A DNA stretch of 64,000 nucleotides. Origin: Bacillus sp. RAR_GA_16. Lineage in GTDB: Bacteria > Bacillota > Bacilli > Bacillales > Guptibacillaceae. The stretch lies in contig NZ_JAIUKZ010000009.1 of assembly GCF_020165985.1 (NCBI RefSeq), positions 96,430 to 160,429 on the forward strand, in the 5' to 3' direction. Shown here in pieces: positions 35,551 through 43,888 of this stretch (position 1 is the stretch's first letter; every line of letters starts with the position of its first letter). Both the position numbers and the translations under genes were made by a program. The notes below the pieces were generated by a model, which searched no databases, was not told the origin of the DNA, and worked only from the letters and a program-made list of their open reading frames with translations.

Positions 35551-35685
35551 TTATTCAGCAGATTCTTCAGCAGGAGCTTCAGGTGCAGCTTCTTCTGTTG
35601 GAACCACGATCTTCTTGTTTACTTTCTTTCTTTTCTTACTACCTTCTAAGAGCTCATCTACCAAATTATGCAGGAATTCACTCAT
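35551..35685 (-). CDS. 44-residue charged protein of unknown function
   Basis: A short ORF with a strong GAAGGAGG site before ATG and its own terminator. The N-terminal half is amphipathic (MSEFLHNLVDELLEGS), followed by a basic patch (KKRKKVNKK) and an Ala/Glu/Pro-rich acidic tail. I know no family. Its compositional bias resembles small ribosome- or nucleoid-associated proteins, but that is only an impression. Confidence 0.55.
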   Translation of the reverse strand: MSEFLHNLVDELLEGSKKRKKVNKKIVVPTEEAAPEAPAEESAE

Positions 35686-35925
35686 TGAACTTCCTCCTTC
35701 AAGAAGTATTTGAAATGCTTTCATTTCATATGGTATCTTACGCTCGCTTGTCCGAAAGGTTTGGACAAGTATGGAAATAGAAGAAAAATGTATGAATGCT
35801 ACATACTAATACATGACAACCAAATATTCTGTAAATAATCCATTCAATTTTCTTTTGTGGTGAAAAAATATGATAGGATTACAATGTGGGGTTTTACTAG
35901 TTTATGGAAGAGGAGAGGGGATATT

Positions 35926-36732
35926 ATGAAATTTGACTATCATACGCACCATGAGCGCTGTGGTCATGCTGAGGCAACGATTGAAGAGTACATAAAAGCA
36001 GCGATCCAAAACGATCTTCAAATGATTGGAATATCTGATCATTCCCCGTTCTTTGCAAGTGAGAAGGATCGGGCGTTGCCTCGAATTGCCATGGCAAAGA
36101 GTGAATTTTCTTCTTATGTCGAGGAAGTTTTGACGTTGAAAGAAAAGTATCGAGGAAAAATCGATGTCCTACTCGGTGTGGAATCTGACTTCTTTCAAGA
36201 GCATTACCCGCTATACAAGAGCATTTACGATCAATATCCATTTGATTATATTATCGGTTCCGTTCATTTTAGTAATGGCGCGAATATTTTTGATAAAACT
36301 CGCTGGGAGAATTTAAACGAAGAGGATATTCGTAAAGAAAAAGAGCATTATTACAGGTTAATCGTGGAATCAGCGGAAAGCGGTGTTTTTGATATTTTGG
36401 CACATATCGATGCGATGAAAGGCTTCTATCCAGACTTCACAAATGTGGAAACGCCTGAAGTTGAGAAAGCGATTAAGCGACTTGGTGAGCTTGAAGCAAC
36501 GATTGAAATCAATACTTCAGGTAAACATAAGGACTGCGGAGGCTGGTATCCAGCGAATGATATGCTCGAAATGGCGTGTCATTATGGCGTTGGGGTCACG
36601 TTTGGATCTGATGCCCACTGGCCTTCACGAGTAGGAGAAGAATTTGAGGAAGTTCGAACAAAGCTGAAGGAGATTGGGTTTAAGAATTGGACAGTGTTTC
36701 GAGAGCGTAAGAGGGAGTTTGTAGGGTTGTAG
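35926..36732 (+). CDS. hisJ: PHP-family histidinol-phosphatase
   Basis: A 268-residue PHP phosphoesterase. Metal-binding motifs are FDYHTHHERCGHA at the start, ISDHSPFF, GVESDF, GSVHF, ILAHIDAMKG and FGSDAHWP at the end, in the order expected for the trinuclear PHP site. It would dephosphorylate histidinol phosphate, the penultimate step of histidine synthesis. I choose ATG 35926, after GAGGAGAGGGG, because the HTH motif begins immediately; upstream codons lack a ribosome site. It is not in a his operon here. Confidence 0.85.
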   Translation: MKFDYHTHHERCGHAEATIEEYIKAAIQNDLQMIGISDHSPFFASEKDRALPRIAMAKSEFSSYVEEVLTLKEKYRGKIDVLLGVESDFFQEHYPLYKSIYDQYPFDYIIGSVHFSNGANIFDKTRWENLNEEDIRKEKEHYYRLIVESAESGVFDILAHIDAMKGFYPDFTNVETPEVEKAIKRLGELEATIEINTSGKHKDCGGWYPANDMLEMACHYGVGVTFGSDAHWPSRVGEEFEEVRTKLKEIGFKNWTVFRERKREFVGL

Positions 36733-36819
36733 GAAAGAGAAGCTTAAGTGAAACGAGAAACTCTAAAGAATTTCATAGCAAATTGTGAACCTATTATAAG
36801 TAACAACATAATAGCATTC

Positions 36820-36864
36820 GAACCCTGGTTAATCTCTTAAACTCGAGCCAATCAGGGTTCTTCC
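36820..36864 (+). terminator. Hairpin terminator after the histidinol-phosphatase
   Basis: GAACCCTG pairs with CAGGGTTC across a 25-nt loop, then TTCCATTTTA. It could instead be part of the nucleoside hydrolase leader. Confidence 0.5.
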
Positions 36865-36890
36865 ATTTTACCTAAAAGGAGCAATGCTTC

Positions 36891-37820
36891 ATGAGCGAAA
36901 AAAGAAAAGTCATTTTAGACTGCGACCCTGGTCATGATGATGCGATTTCGATTATTCTGGCCGCATCCAGTGATCGCATTCAGATAGATGGCATTACTAC
37001 GGTAGCTGGAAATGTTGAAGTTGAGAAAACAACATTAAATGCGCTGAAAGTATGCGACTTACTTGGACTTGACGTACCGGTTGCGCGAGGTGCCGAGCAA
37101 CCGCTTGTAAAAGTACGTGAATTTGCGCCCGATATTCACGGTGATTCAGGACTTGATGGTCCACAGCTTCCTGAAGTACCTAAGAGACATGCGATTGACC
37201 AACATGCTGTTGATTTTATCATCGAGAGATTGTTGACTTCGGATGGTGAGATTACGCTTGTTCCAACAGGTCCACTTACGAATATTGCCTTAGCTCTTCA
37301 AAAAGAACCTGCGATCGTTGAAAAAATTCAAGAAATCGTTCTGATGGGCGGGGGGACGTTTGGGAACTGGACGCCTACGGCTGAGTTTAATATTTACGTT
37401 GATGCAGAGGCGGCGGAATTGGTCTTTAACAGCGGCGTTCCCGTTACCATGTTTGGTCTTGATGTGACGCACCAGGCGATCACAACCCCAGCCATACTTG
37501 AGCAAATCGCTTCAATTGGCAGTTCCATTTCTGAATTTGTTGGAGAACTTCTCGCGTATTTCACCAAAACCTATAAGGAGGTATTCGGCTTTGAAGGAGC
37601 GCCGATTCATGATGCGTGTACCGTTGCGTATTTAATCGATGAATCAATCTTTCAATTCGAAACGGTTCGTGTGGATATTGAGACGAAGGGAGAATTCACC
37701 TATGGTACAACATGCGTCGATCGTCTTCATGTAACGGGGAGAGAGCCAAATGTGAAGTTTGCGCGTGGTATTGATCAAGAGAAGTTTTGGGGGTTATTGC
37801 TTAGTGCGTTGAAGGGGTGA
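36891..37820 (+). CDS. Nucleoside hydrolase
   Basis: A 309-residue inosine-uridine preferring type hydrolase. ILDCDPGHDDAISI is the calcium-binding DxDxGxDD signature at the N-terminus, VPTGPLTNIALAL and LMGGG.. NIYVDAEAA are active-site segments, and APIHDACTVAYL carries the last Asp/His. It cleaves ribonucleosides to base and ribose in the cytosol. A dispersed repeat copy begins at the last base of its stop codon. Monocistronic. Confidence 0.9.
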   Translation: MSEKRKVILDCDPGHDDAISIILAASSDRIQIDGITTVAGNVEVEKTTLNALKVCDLLGLDVPVARGAEQPLVKVREFAPDIHGDSGLDGPQLPEVPKRHAIDQHAVDFIIERLLTSDGEITLVPTGPLTNIALALQKEPAIVEKIQEIVLMGGGTFGNWTPTAEFNIYVDAEAAELVFNSGVPVTMFGLDVTHQAITTPAILEQIASIGSSISEFVGELLAYFTKTYKEVFGFEGAPIHDACTVAYLIDESIFQFETVRVDIETKGEFTYGTTCVDRLHVTGREPNVKFARGIDQEKFWGLLLSALKG

Positions 37821-37858
37821 GTGACAGGCACCACCCGGAATTGCTCATATCATGTCGA
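37820..37858 (+). repeat. Bipartite dispersed repeat, copy 11 (inverted core)
   Basis: AGTGACAGGCACCACCCG, 16-nt spacer, GTCGA. The first base is the last base of the nucleoside hydrolase TGA. Confidence 0.9.
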
Positions 37859-37978
37859 ATGAAAGAAGGAAGGGGAGGAGATTCCCTTCCTTTTGTATTA
37901 AGTCTTACTCTTGTGCTCTTCTTTGGTCATCGTTAGAATAATAGTAAGACAATTCAGTCAGGAAGTGTAAGCGAATAC

Positions 37979-39586
37979 ATGAATGGGATCAGATCTATTT
38001 CTCTTCAAACGAAACTGTCGTTAATGATATTAGCACTATTATTTACAGTATTGCTTGTTCTTGGTTTAATTTTTACGCATTTATATTCGACAAGTGTTGA
38101 GGAACAGATGGGGGAGCGGGCTCTCAATGTCGCTCATTCTGTAGCAGCGATGCCGGCTGTCATCAATGCAATGAAATCGGAAGATCCTTCTGCAACCATA
38201 CAGCCAATTGTCGAGGATCTTCGGTCTAAAACTGGCGCTGAATTTATTGTGGTTGGTGACCAAGAAGGGGTGCGTGTAGCTCATCCGTTAGTTGATCGCA
38301 TCGGAAAACATATGGTAGGTGGGGATAGCCAACAAGCTTTGGTGGGAGGGGAATCTTATGTATCGAAAGCTGAAGGCTCTCTTGGCTCCTCACTTAGAGG
38401 TAAAACGCCTATCTTTGAAAATGGAAATATTATCGGCATCGTTTCGGTTGGGTTTTTAACGGAAGATATTCAACAGAAAGTTGATCAATTTGAGTTAAAG
38501 GTGATGAGTTTAATCGGGACGATTTTATTACTGGGGATAGCTGGCGGTTTTTTTATTGCGAAAAATGTAAAAAGGTCTATTTTTGGTCTGGAACCATCTG
38601 AAATAGGGGCGATGTTTCTAGAGCGAAATACGATTCTTCAAACGATTAGGGAGGGCATTATAGCGGTTGATGAGAAGGGAGGTATAACCCTTGCAAACCA
38701 AGAAGCTCATCGTATGCTAAATCGAAATGAAGATGAAAGTTTAGAAGGGGAAGACATCGTATCTGTGCTTCCAAATACAAGAATGCCAGAAGTCTTACGT
38801 TCTGGAAAAGCAGAGTACGATCAAGAGATTACCATAGGTCAAAGTCCTGTGATTGTGAATCGGATTCCAATTATTCAGAAGGGCAAAATTACAGGTGCTG
38901 TTTCAAGTTTTAGGCGAAAAACAGAAATTGAGGCATTATCACGAGAACTTTCTCAAGTTCAAAGCTATGCGAATGTTCTTCGGTCTCAAACACATGAATA
39001 CGCCAATAAATTGTATACCATTTTAGGATTAATTCAGCTAGGTGCTTATGACGAAGCAATTGACTTAATACATAAGGAAGCGATTGGCTATCAGGAGGTT
39101 GTCCAGCTTTTAGTGAAGGCTGTGCCTAATCCGATTCTATCAGCCCTGCTTTTAGGGAAATATAACCGGGCTCATGAGTTACATATTCAATTTATTATTG
39201 ATGGGGAAAGTAGTATGAGTGATTTTCCAGAGTGGCTGGAGCAAGAAAAGCTCGTAACGATCGTTGGTAATTTAATTGATAATGCGATGGATGCATCTCT
39301 TGAAAATCCAAGTGGTGAGAAGGTTGTCCATTTGTTTATGACGGATCTAGGAAAAGACTTGATTTTTGAAATAGAAGATTCAGGAAGCGGTGTTAAGGAA
39401 GAGGAGATGGAACGAATTTTTGAAAGAGGGATAAGTAGTAAACAGGGAGAAGATCGAGGAATTGGACTTTCTCTTGTGAAAAATGCTCTGAATTATTTAG
39501 GAGGATATCTCACCATCTCAATAAGTCGTTATGGGGGAGCTGCTTTTACTGTTGTGATTCCTAAGGGGGAAGAAAGGTATGTCTGA
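37979..39586 (+). CDS. CitA/DcuS-family sensor histidine kinase
   Basis: A 535-residue membrane sensor. Transmembrane helix 1 is about 12-32. The extracytoplasmic PAS-like ligand domain (about 33-170) resembles citrate/C4-dicarboxylate sensors. Transmembrane helix 2 is about 175-195, a cytoplasmic PAS domain about 205-315, the SpoB-type phosphoacceptor helix has RSQTHEYANKLYTILGL (His phosphoacceptor, about residue 341), and the HATPase domain has DNAMDAS and GIGLSLVKN. It probably senses a di- or tricarboxylate. It overlaps the regulator by 8 nt and lies beside convergent tctCBA, its likely target. Confidence 0.88.
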   Translation: MNGIRSISLQTKLSLMILALLFTVLLVLGLIFTHLYSTSVEEQMGERALNVAHSVAAMPAVINAMKSEDPSATIQPIVEDLRSKTGAEFIVVGDQEGVRVAHPLVDRIGKHMVGGDSQQALVGGESYVSKAEGSLGSSLRGKTPIFENGNIIGIVSVGFLTEDIQQKVDQFELKVMSLIGTILLLGIAGGFFIAKNVKRSIFGLEPSEIGAMFLERNTILQTIREGIIAVDEKGGITLANQEAHRMLNRNEDESLEGEDIVSVLPNTRMPEVLRSGKAEYDQEITIGQSPVIVNRIPIIQKGKITGAVSSFRRKTEIEALSRELSQVQSYANVLRSQTHEYANKLYTILGLIQLGAYDEAIDLIHKEAIGYQEVVQLLVKAVPNPILSALLLGKYNRAHELHIQFIIDGESSMSDFPEWLEQEKLVTIVGNLIDNAMDASLENPSGEKVVHLFMTDLGKDLIFEIEDSGSGVKEEEMERIFERGISSKQGEDRGIGLSLVKNALNYLGGYLTISISRYGGAAFTVVIPKGEERYV

Positions 39587-40271
39587 TATCGAAGTATTGA
39601 TCGTAGAGGATGATCCTCGCATTGCTAGAATCAATCAGAAGTTCACTGAAAATGTACCTGGATATGTTGTTATCGGCGTCGCTTCAAGTATTTCAGAAGG
39701 AAAAGATCTCCTTGAAATAGTAGAACCAGACCTAGTCTTACTCGATATCTTTTTCCCTGAAGAAAGTGGACTTAGTTTGCTATGGCACATTCGAGAAAAT
39801 TATAAGCAAACGGATGTAATGATGATTACGGCTGCAAAAGAAATTGAGGCGGTACAGGAAGCCCTTCGCGGAGGGGCGATTGATTACATTATTAAACCAG
39901 TCATTTTTGAGCGTTTTAAACAAACGCTTGAAAAGTTCAAACAAACGAGAGGCCAAATGAATCATCAAAAAGTTGTGAGTCAAGAGGAGGTGGATCACCT
40001 ATTTACAAGACAGGGCACGCGTGCTGAGGTTTCAACTCAAGTTGTTCCAAAAGGCATTGATCCGTTAACTCTATCAAAGCTAACGGAAGTGCTTGTGAAG
40101 CAAATCCCTCAAGGCATGACGGCTGAAGAAGTGGGAAGTGAAATGGGCTGCAGTAGAACGACAGCGAGAAGGTATTTGGAATACATGGTTTCGCTTGGAA
40201 AGGTGGACGCCGATCTGTCCTACGGAACAGTAGGTCGACCTGAACGACGCTATTATTCAATTGAAAAATAA
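39579..40271 (+). CDS. CitB/DcuR-family response regulator
   Basis: A 230-residue regulator. The receiver domain has acidic pocket VEDDP, the phosphoacceptor Asp in VLLDIFFP and a Lys in IIKPV. A linker leads to a C-terminal HTH (about 165-225, TAEEVGSEMGCSRTTARRYLEYM). The arrangement is that of CitT/DctR-type regulators. Activated by the preceding kinase, it probably turns on the tctCBA promoter at about 43.4 kb. Confidence 0.88.
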   Translation: MSDIEVLIVEDDPRIARINQKFTENVPGYVVIGVASSISEGKDLLEIVEPDLVLLDIFFPEESGLSLLWHIRENYKQTDVMMITAAKEIEAVQEALRGGAIDYIIKPVIFERFKQTLEKFKQTRGQMNHQKVVSQEEVDHLFTRQGTRAEVSTQVVPKGIDPLTLSKLTEVLVKQIPQGMTAEEVGSEMGCSRTTARRYLEYMVSLGKVDADLSYGTVGRPERRYYSIEK

Positions 40272-40277
40272 AAAAAG

Positions 40278-40318
40278 AACCGCTTCAGAAATCATATCTC
40301 CTAGATTTCTGAAGCGGT
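40278..40318. terminator. Bidirectional terminator between the regulator and tctA
   Basis: A 15-bp stem, AACCGCTTCAGAAAT with ATTTCTGAAGCGGTT, flanked by A and T tracts. Confidence 0.9.
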
Positions 40319-40326
40319 TTTGTATT

Positions 40327-41844
40327 CTAAGATGCTAAATGTTCTTCTTTATCTTCCGACTTCCTTTTACCAAGTTTGCTTTTAATAAAAGGAAGTGTAA
40401 GAGATAGGAGTGAGAGAATAAGGAGTACAATCGTCACCGTACTATCAAAAAACGTCATATAACTCCCGTTTGATATCGTGAGCGCCTGCCTAAATGATTG
40501 CTCCATCATGCCTCCTAGAATAAAGGCAAGGATGAGCGGTGCTGCTGGAAAGTTAAGCAATCTCATTATAAATCCGATTATTCCAAATGCTAGTAAAAGA
40601 TACAGGTCAAAAGTGCTGAAGCTAACGCCGTAAACTCCGATCATACAGAAGATAATCACAAGTGAGATTAAGAGAGCTTTGGGAATATAAAGAATACGAG
40701 CGATGAACGGAATGAGCGGGAGGTTCAATACTAGTAAGAAAATGTTTCCGAGATACATACTTGCAATCACTCCCCAGAAAACATCGGGATGATCGGTTAG
40801 CATCAATGGACCCGGCTGCACACCAACGACAAGGAGAGCACCAAGCAGAACAGCCGTAGTACCCGACCCTGGAATCCCCAGTGTTAAAAGGGGGACGAAA
40901 GCTCCGCTCGTTGCCGCATTGTTCGACGTTTCTGGTGCTGCGAGTCCTTTAATATTCCCTTTTCCAAATGATGAAGGGTCTTTTGAAATCTTTTTTTCGG
41001 TAATGTAAGACATGAAAGAAGCGATCGTAGCGCCAGCACCAGGAAGAACGCCAAGAATAAATCCGAGTACAGAGTGGCGCGCAATCGGTCCGGAGATTTC
41101 TTTTGCTTCTTGCTTTGAGATTTTCAAGGAGCCTACATTTGATTGACCGTCCATCATCTTTGATTTTCGGGTTAGGATGAGCGAGCAAACTTCAGCAAGC
41201 GCGAAAAGCCCTAATGCAATGATTAGAAAATCGATTCCTTCAAGAAGGTTTGGATTTCCAAAAGTAAACCGCTGTGTTCCTGTTTGTTGATCAACCCCGA
41301 TTGTAGCAATGATTAACCCAATGGTAGCTGAAATTAAAGCTTTTACAGTTGAGCCTTCAGACAAGCTGGCAATCGCTGTTAAACCAAGTAACATAAGGGC
41401 GAAATATTCAGTCGGTCCGAATGAGACGGCAAAGCTAGCCATGAGGGGGGCAACTAACATAAGTGCAACAACACTCGCTGTTCCACCTGCAAAAGACGAT
41501 ATGGCAGCAATGGCAAGAGCTTTTCCAGCCTTACCTTGTTTGGCGAGCGGGTAGCCGTCAAATGAGGTAGCGACAGTTCCGGATATTCCCGGTGCATTTA
41601 ATAAAATGGACGAAGTGGACCCGCCAAATACGGCCCCGTAGTATACTCCAGCCATGAGAATAAGAGCGGAAGCGGGATCCATGCCATAGCTTAACGGAAT
41701 CATAATGGCGATTGCTGAAATAGGGCCGAGCCCAGGAAGCATTCCGATTAGAGTTCCGGCTAGCACGCCTATGAAAACGAACATAATGTTTTGGAAGGTT
41801 AAAACGACTTGAAAGCCGTAGAGCATATTGGAGATTGTATCCAC
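40327..41844 (-). CDS. tctA: Tripartite tricarboxylate transporter, large membrane subunit
   Basis: A 505-residue protein with about 11-12 transmembrane helices. The conserved TctA region GTLIGMLPGLGPISAIAIMIPLSYGM is near the N-terminus, and the repeated GxLPGAGATIASF and GIPGSGTTAVLLGAL motifs follow. It is the channel subunit that imports citrate or another carboxylate with Na+ or H+. Last gene of tctCBA, 15 nt after tctB. Confidence 0.92.
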   Translation of the reverse strand: MDTISNMLYGFQVVLTFQNIMFVFIGVLAGTLIGMLPGLGPISAIAIMIPLSYGMDPASALILMAGVYYGAVFGGSTSSILLNAPGISGTVATSFDGYPLAKQGKAGKALAIAAISSFAGGTASVVALMLVAPLMASFAVSFGPTEYFALMLLGLTAIASLSEGSTVKALISATIGLIIATIGVDQQTGTQRFTFGNPNLLEGIDFLIIALGLFALAEVCSLILTRKSKMMDGQSNVGSLKISKQEAKEISGPIARHSVLGFILGVLPGAGATIASFMSYITEKKISKDPSSFGKGNIKGLAAPETSNNAATSGAFVPLLTLGIPGSGTTAVLLGALLVVGVQPGPLMLTDHPDVFWGVIASMYLGNIFLLVLNLPLIPFIARILYIPKALLISLVIIFCMIGVYGVSFSTFDLYLLLAFGIIGFIMRLLNFPAAPLILAFILGGMMEQSFRQALTISNGSYMTFFDSTVTIVLLILSLLSLTLPFIKSKLGKRKSEDKEEHLAS

Positions 41845-41859
41845 AATTTTGCCTCCTTT

Positions 41860-42336
41860 CTAAAAGGGAAGTATTCCCTGTGGTAAATAGATTTGAAGTA
41901 AGTAGTTAAAGGAAAAATAAAGTACAAGTGTAAAACCGATTGAAACGGTTATGAGCGTTTTCCATTTTGTATACCCAAGCATACGTGACGTAACGAGTAA
42001 GAAGATTATCGTGATAACGACAAATCCTAGAAACTCAAATAAAAGAATATAGACGAAAATGAGTCCAGCCACAGCAAGCAGCATCAGTACTTCTGCTTTG
42101 GTGATGTCACTTTTCTTTCGATCCTCAACTGGATTTTGTATAAAAAGTAGAATTGAAAGTGCTGCGAGTAGAAATCCCAGTCCTTTCGGAAGGGCGTCAG
42201 CATCTACAATGGCGTATGGGAACGCTGGCAACTGAAAACTTGAGACAAGATATAAAATCGATAGTACGAATAAAACAAGCGCTACTTTTCGTTCAACACT
42301 AGCGAGCATAATGTCACCTGCCTTTACTAGATACAA
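41860..42336 (-). CDS. tctB: Tripartite tricarboxylate transporter, small membrane subunit
   Basis: A 158-residue protein with four hydrophobic helices and the expected position between tctC and tctA. It begins with a short polar segment and a first helix VALVLFVLSILYLV. Sequence conservation in TctB is low; operon position decides the call. ATG 42309 is an alternative start nine codons in. Confidence 0.85.
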   Translation of the reverse strand: MYLVKAGDIMLASVERKVALVLFVLSILYLVSSFQLPAFPYAIVDADALPKGLGFLLAALSILLFIQNPVEDRKKSDITKAEVLMLLAVAGLIFVYILLFEFLGFVVITIIFLLVTSRMLGYTKWKTLITVSIGFTLVLYFSFNYLLQIYLPQGILPF

Positions 42337-42369
42337 AAGGTTAGCAGATGCTAACCTTTCGTTCTCCTC

Positions 42370-43383
42370 TTATTTTGCGAGACCGACTTCCTTTAGGAGT
42401 GATTCCATTGTTTTGTATTCCTCGTCCAGGAATTTCTGAAATTCATCACCGGACATAAAGTTATCATTCCAACCAAAGTTATCGCGCTGCGTTTTCCACT
42501 CATCTGTCTCCATCATGTCTTTAACGGCCTGTTCATAGAATGCAGCTGCAGCGGGATCCATATCTTTAGGTCCCATAATGCCTCTCCAAACCACGAACTC
42601 GTCATCAATTCCCTGTTCTTTCAGGGTGGGGAAGTCGGATACAGTTTCACCTTCAAGCGGCTCAGGAGAAGTGATGGCCAGTACTTTCACTTTACCAGCG
42701 CGTGCCTGTTCGGTTGCTTCTGCGAGCCCTGTTGAATAAACATCGACTTTATTTCCAAGGAGCATGCTCATTCCGCTACCATCTTGGGCAGAAACGTATT
42801 TCAGTTGCTTAATATCAACACCTGCTGCCTTAACGGCTTTCACGAACGCCATATGGTCCATGCTTCCTGGGGAGGAGTCTCCAACAACTGAGATGGAAGT
42901 TGGATCTTCTTTAAGTGCATCCACAAGATCATTCATGCTATCGTATGGCGAATTAGCTGGAACCACAAAAGCTGAATAGTCCGCTATTACACCCGCGATT
43001 GGCGTGAAGTCATTGTGACCAAGTTCAGATTGGCCGTTTAATGGAACAAATAAAATCGGTGGTGATGTGACGAAAAGGGTATGGTCTCCCCCTTTTTTAT
43101 CTACATAAGACCAACCAACAGCCCCTCCACCACCAGGTTTGTTAGCAACCGCCATACGTTCATCGATAATCTTTTCTTTCTCCATTACTTTTGAAATAGT
43201 TCGAGCGGTAGTGTCCCAACCTCCACCAGCTCCGGCTGGTGCAATCATTTCGATTGGTTTATTTGGGCTCCATTCACCGTCACCTGCCGCAGAGTTTCCT
43301 GAACTTTCATCACTTCCACAAGCGCTTAATAGAAGCGCACTCCCCAATAACAACGACATGAATATGTTGTTTTTTCGTTTCAA
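42370..43383 (-). CDS. tctC: Tripartite tricarboxylate transporter substrate-binding lipoprotein
   Basis: A 337-residue binding protein. The signal peptide ends in the lipobox LSAC. The domain starts WSPNKPIEMIAPAGAGGGWDTTAR, the TctC/Bug signature, followed by VANKPGGGGAVG and GDSSPGSMDHM. It captures a di- or tricarboxylate outside the membrane. A cre box lies just before its ribosome site, so the operon should be glucose-repressed. The adjacent sensor kinase probably induces it. Confidence 0.92.
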   Translation of the reverse strand: MKRKNNIFMSLLLGSALLLSACGSDESSGNSAAGDGEWSPNKPIEMIAPAGAGGGWDTTARTISKVMEKEKIIDERMAVANKPGGGGAVGWSYVDKKGGDHTLFVTSPPILFVPLNGQSELGHNDFTPIAGVIADYSAFVVPANSPYDSMNDLVDALKEDPTSISVVGDSSPGSMDHMAFVKAVKAAGVDIKQLKYVSAQDGSGMSMLLGNKVDVYSTGLAEATEQARAGKVKVLAITSPEPLEGETVSDFPTLKEQGIDDEFVVWRGIMGPKDMDPAAAAFYEQAVKDMMETDEWKTQRDNFGWNDNFMSGDEFQKFLDEEYKTMESLLKEVGLAK

Positions 43384-43400
43384 TGTGATAACTCCTCCTT

Positions 43401-43414
43401 TGTAACCGCTTACA
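43401..43414. promoter_or_regulatory. CcpA cre box of the tct operon
   Basis: TGTAACCGCTTACA (minus strand TGTAAGCGGTTACA) matches the cre consensus at every fixed position. It lies between the promoter region and the ribosome site of tctC, consistent with a roadblock mechanism. Confidence 0.75.
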
Positions 43415-43534
43415 ACTTAACTAAACACACTATATCGAATTGGTTGACTTAATTTAAGAAAACGGAAATAAGAAAGGTTTATTTCATTTAGTCCATTATG
43501 GTCATAAAGTTCATGGAGTCTCGTGGAGTTCGCG

Positions 43535-43573
43535 AGTGACAGGCACCACCCGGTTTTGCTCGAACGATGTCGA
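43535..43573 (+). repeat. Bipartite dispersed repeat, copy 12 (inverted core)
   Basis: AGTGACAGGCACCACCCG, 16-nt spacer, GTCGA. It is the last copy; none occurs in the following 20 kb. It lies in the 505-nt gap between tctC and amiE. Confidence 0.9.
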
Positions 43574-43612
43574 AAGCAAAAATGTAATAGGTGCCTAATT
43601 CCTTACCTATGC

Positions 43613-43630
43613 TAAACAAACGTTTAATTA
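43613..43630. promoter_or_regulatory. Palindrome-like motif TAAACAAACGTTTAATTA, copy 3
   Basis: It lies upstream of the MurNAc salvage genes. Same core as at 22634 and 32035. Confidence 0.35.
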
Positions 43631-43888
43631 AGGGACAAGAGACCTTGTTCTTGAAGTAAAGCTACAAATTAACACAATTAAAAAAGATACAAAACTTCAA
43701 ATTCGTACAATTGACCCGGGTACATAGAAGGGATTTTTACGCCGTTTTTCACCTACTCAGTACTAAAGTGGTATAGACGACTATAAAGGAAGAGGTTACG
43801 ATTTGGATAGAATATTCTGAATGTTATTTCTTTTGGCGAGAGGAGGAGTCATTTTTTAACGTTTTCTAACCAAAAAGAGGAGGGCATT

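Noticed and set aside
36820..36890. A purine riboswitch upstream of the nucleoside hydrolase
   Set aside because: There is only one long-loop hairpin; the three-way junction and conserved loop bases of purine aptamers are absent.
2085..43573. The dispersed repeats as a CRISPR array or transposon ends
   Set aside because: Copies are kilobases apart rather than regularly spaced, there are no cas genes, and no copy pairs flank a gene as terminal repeats.
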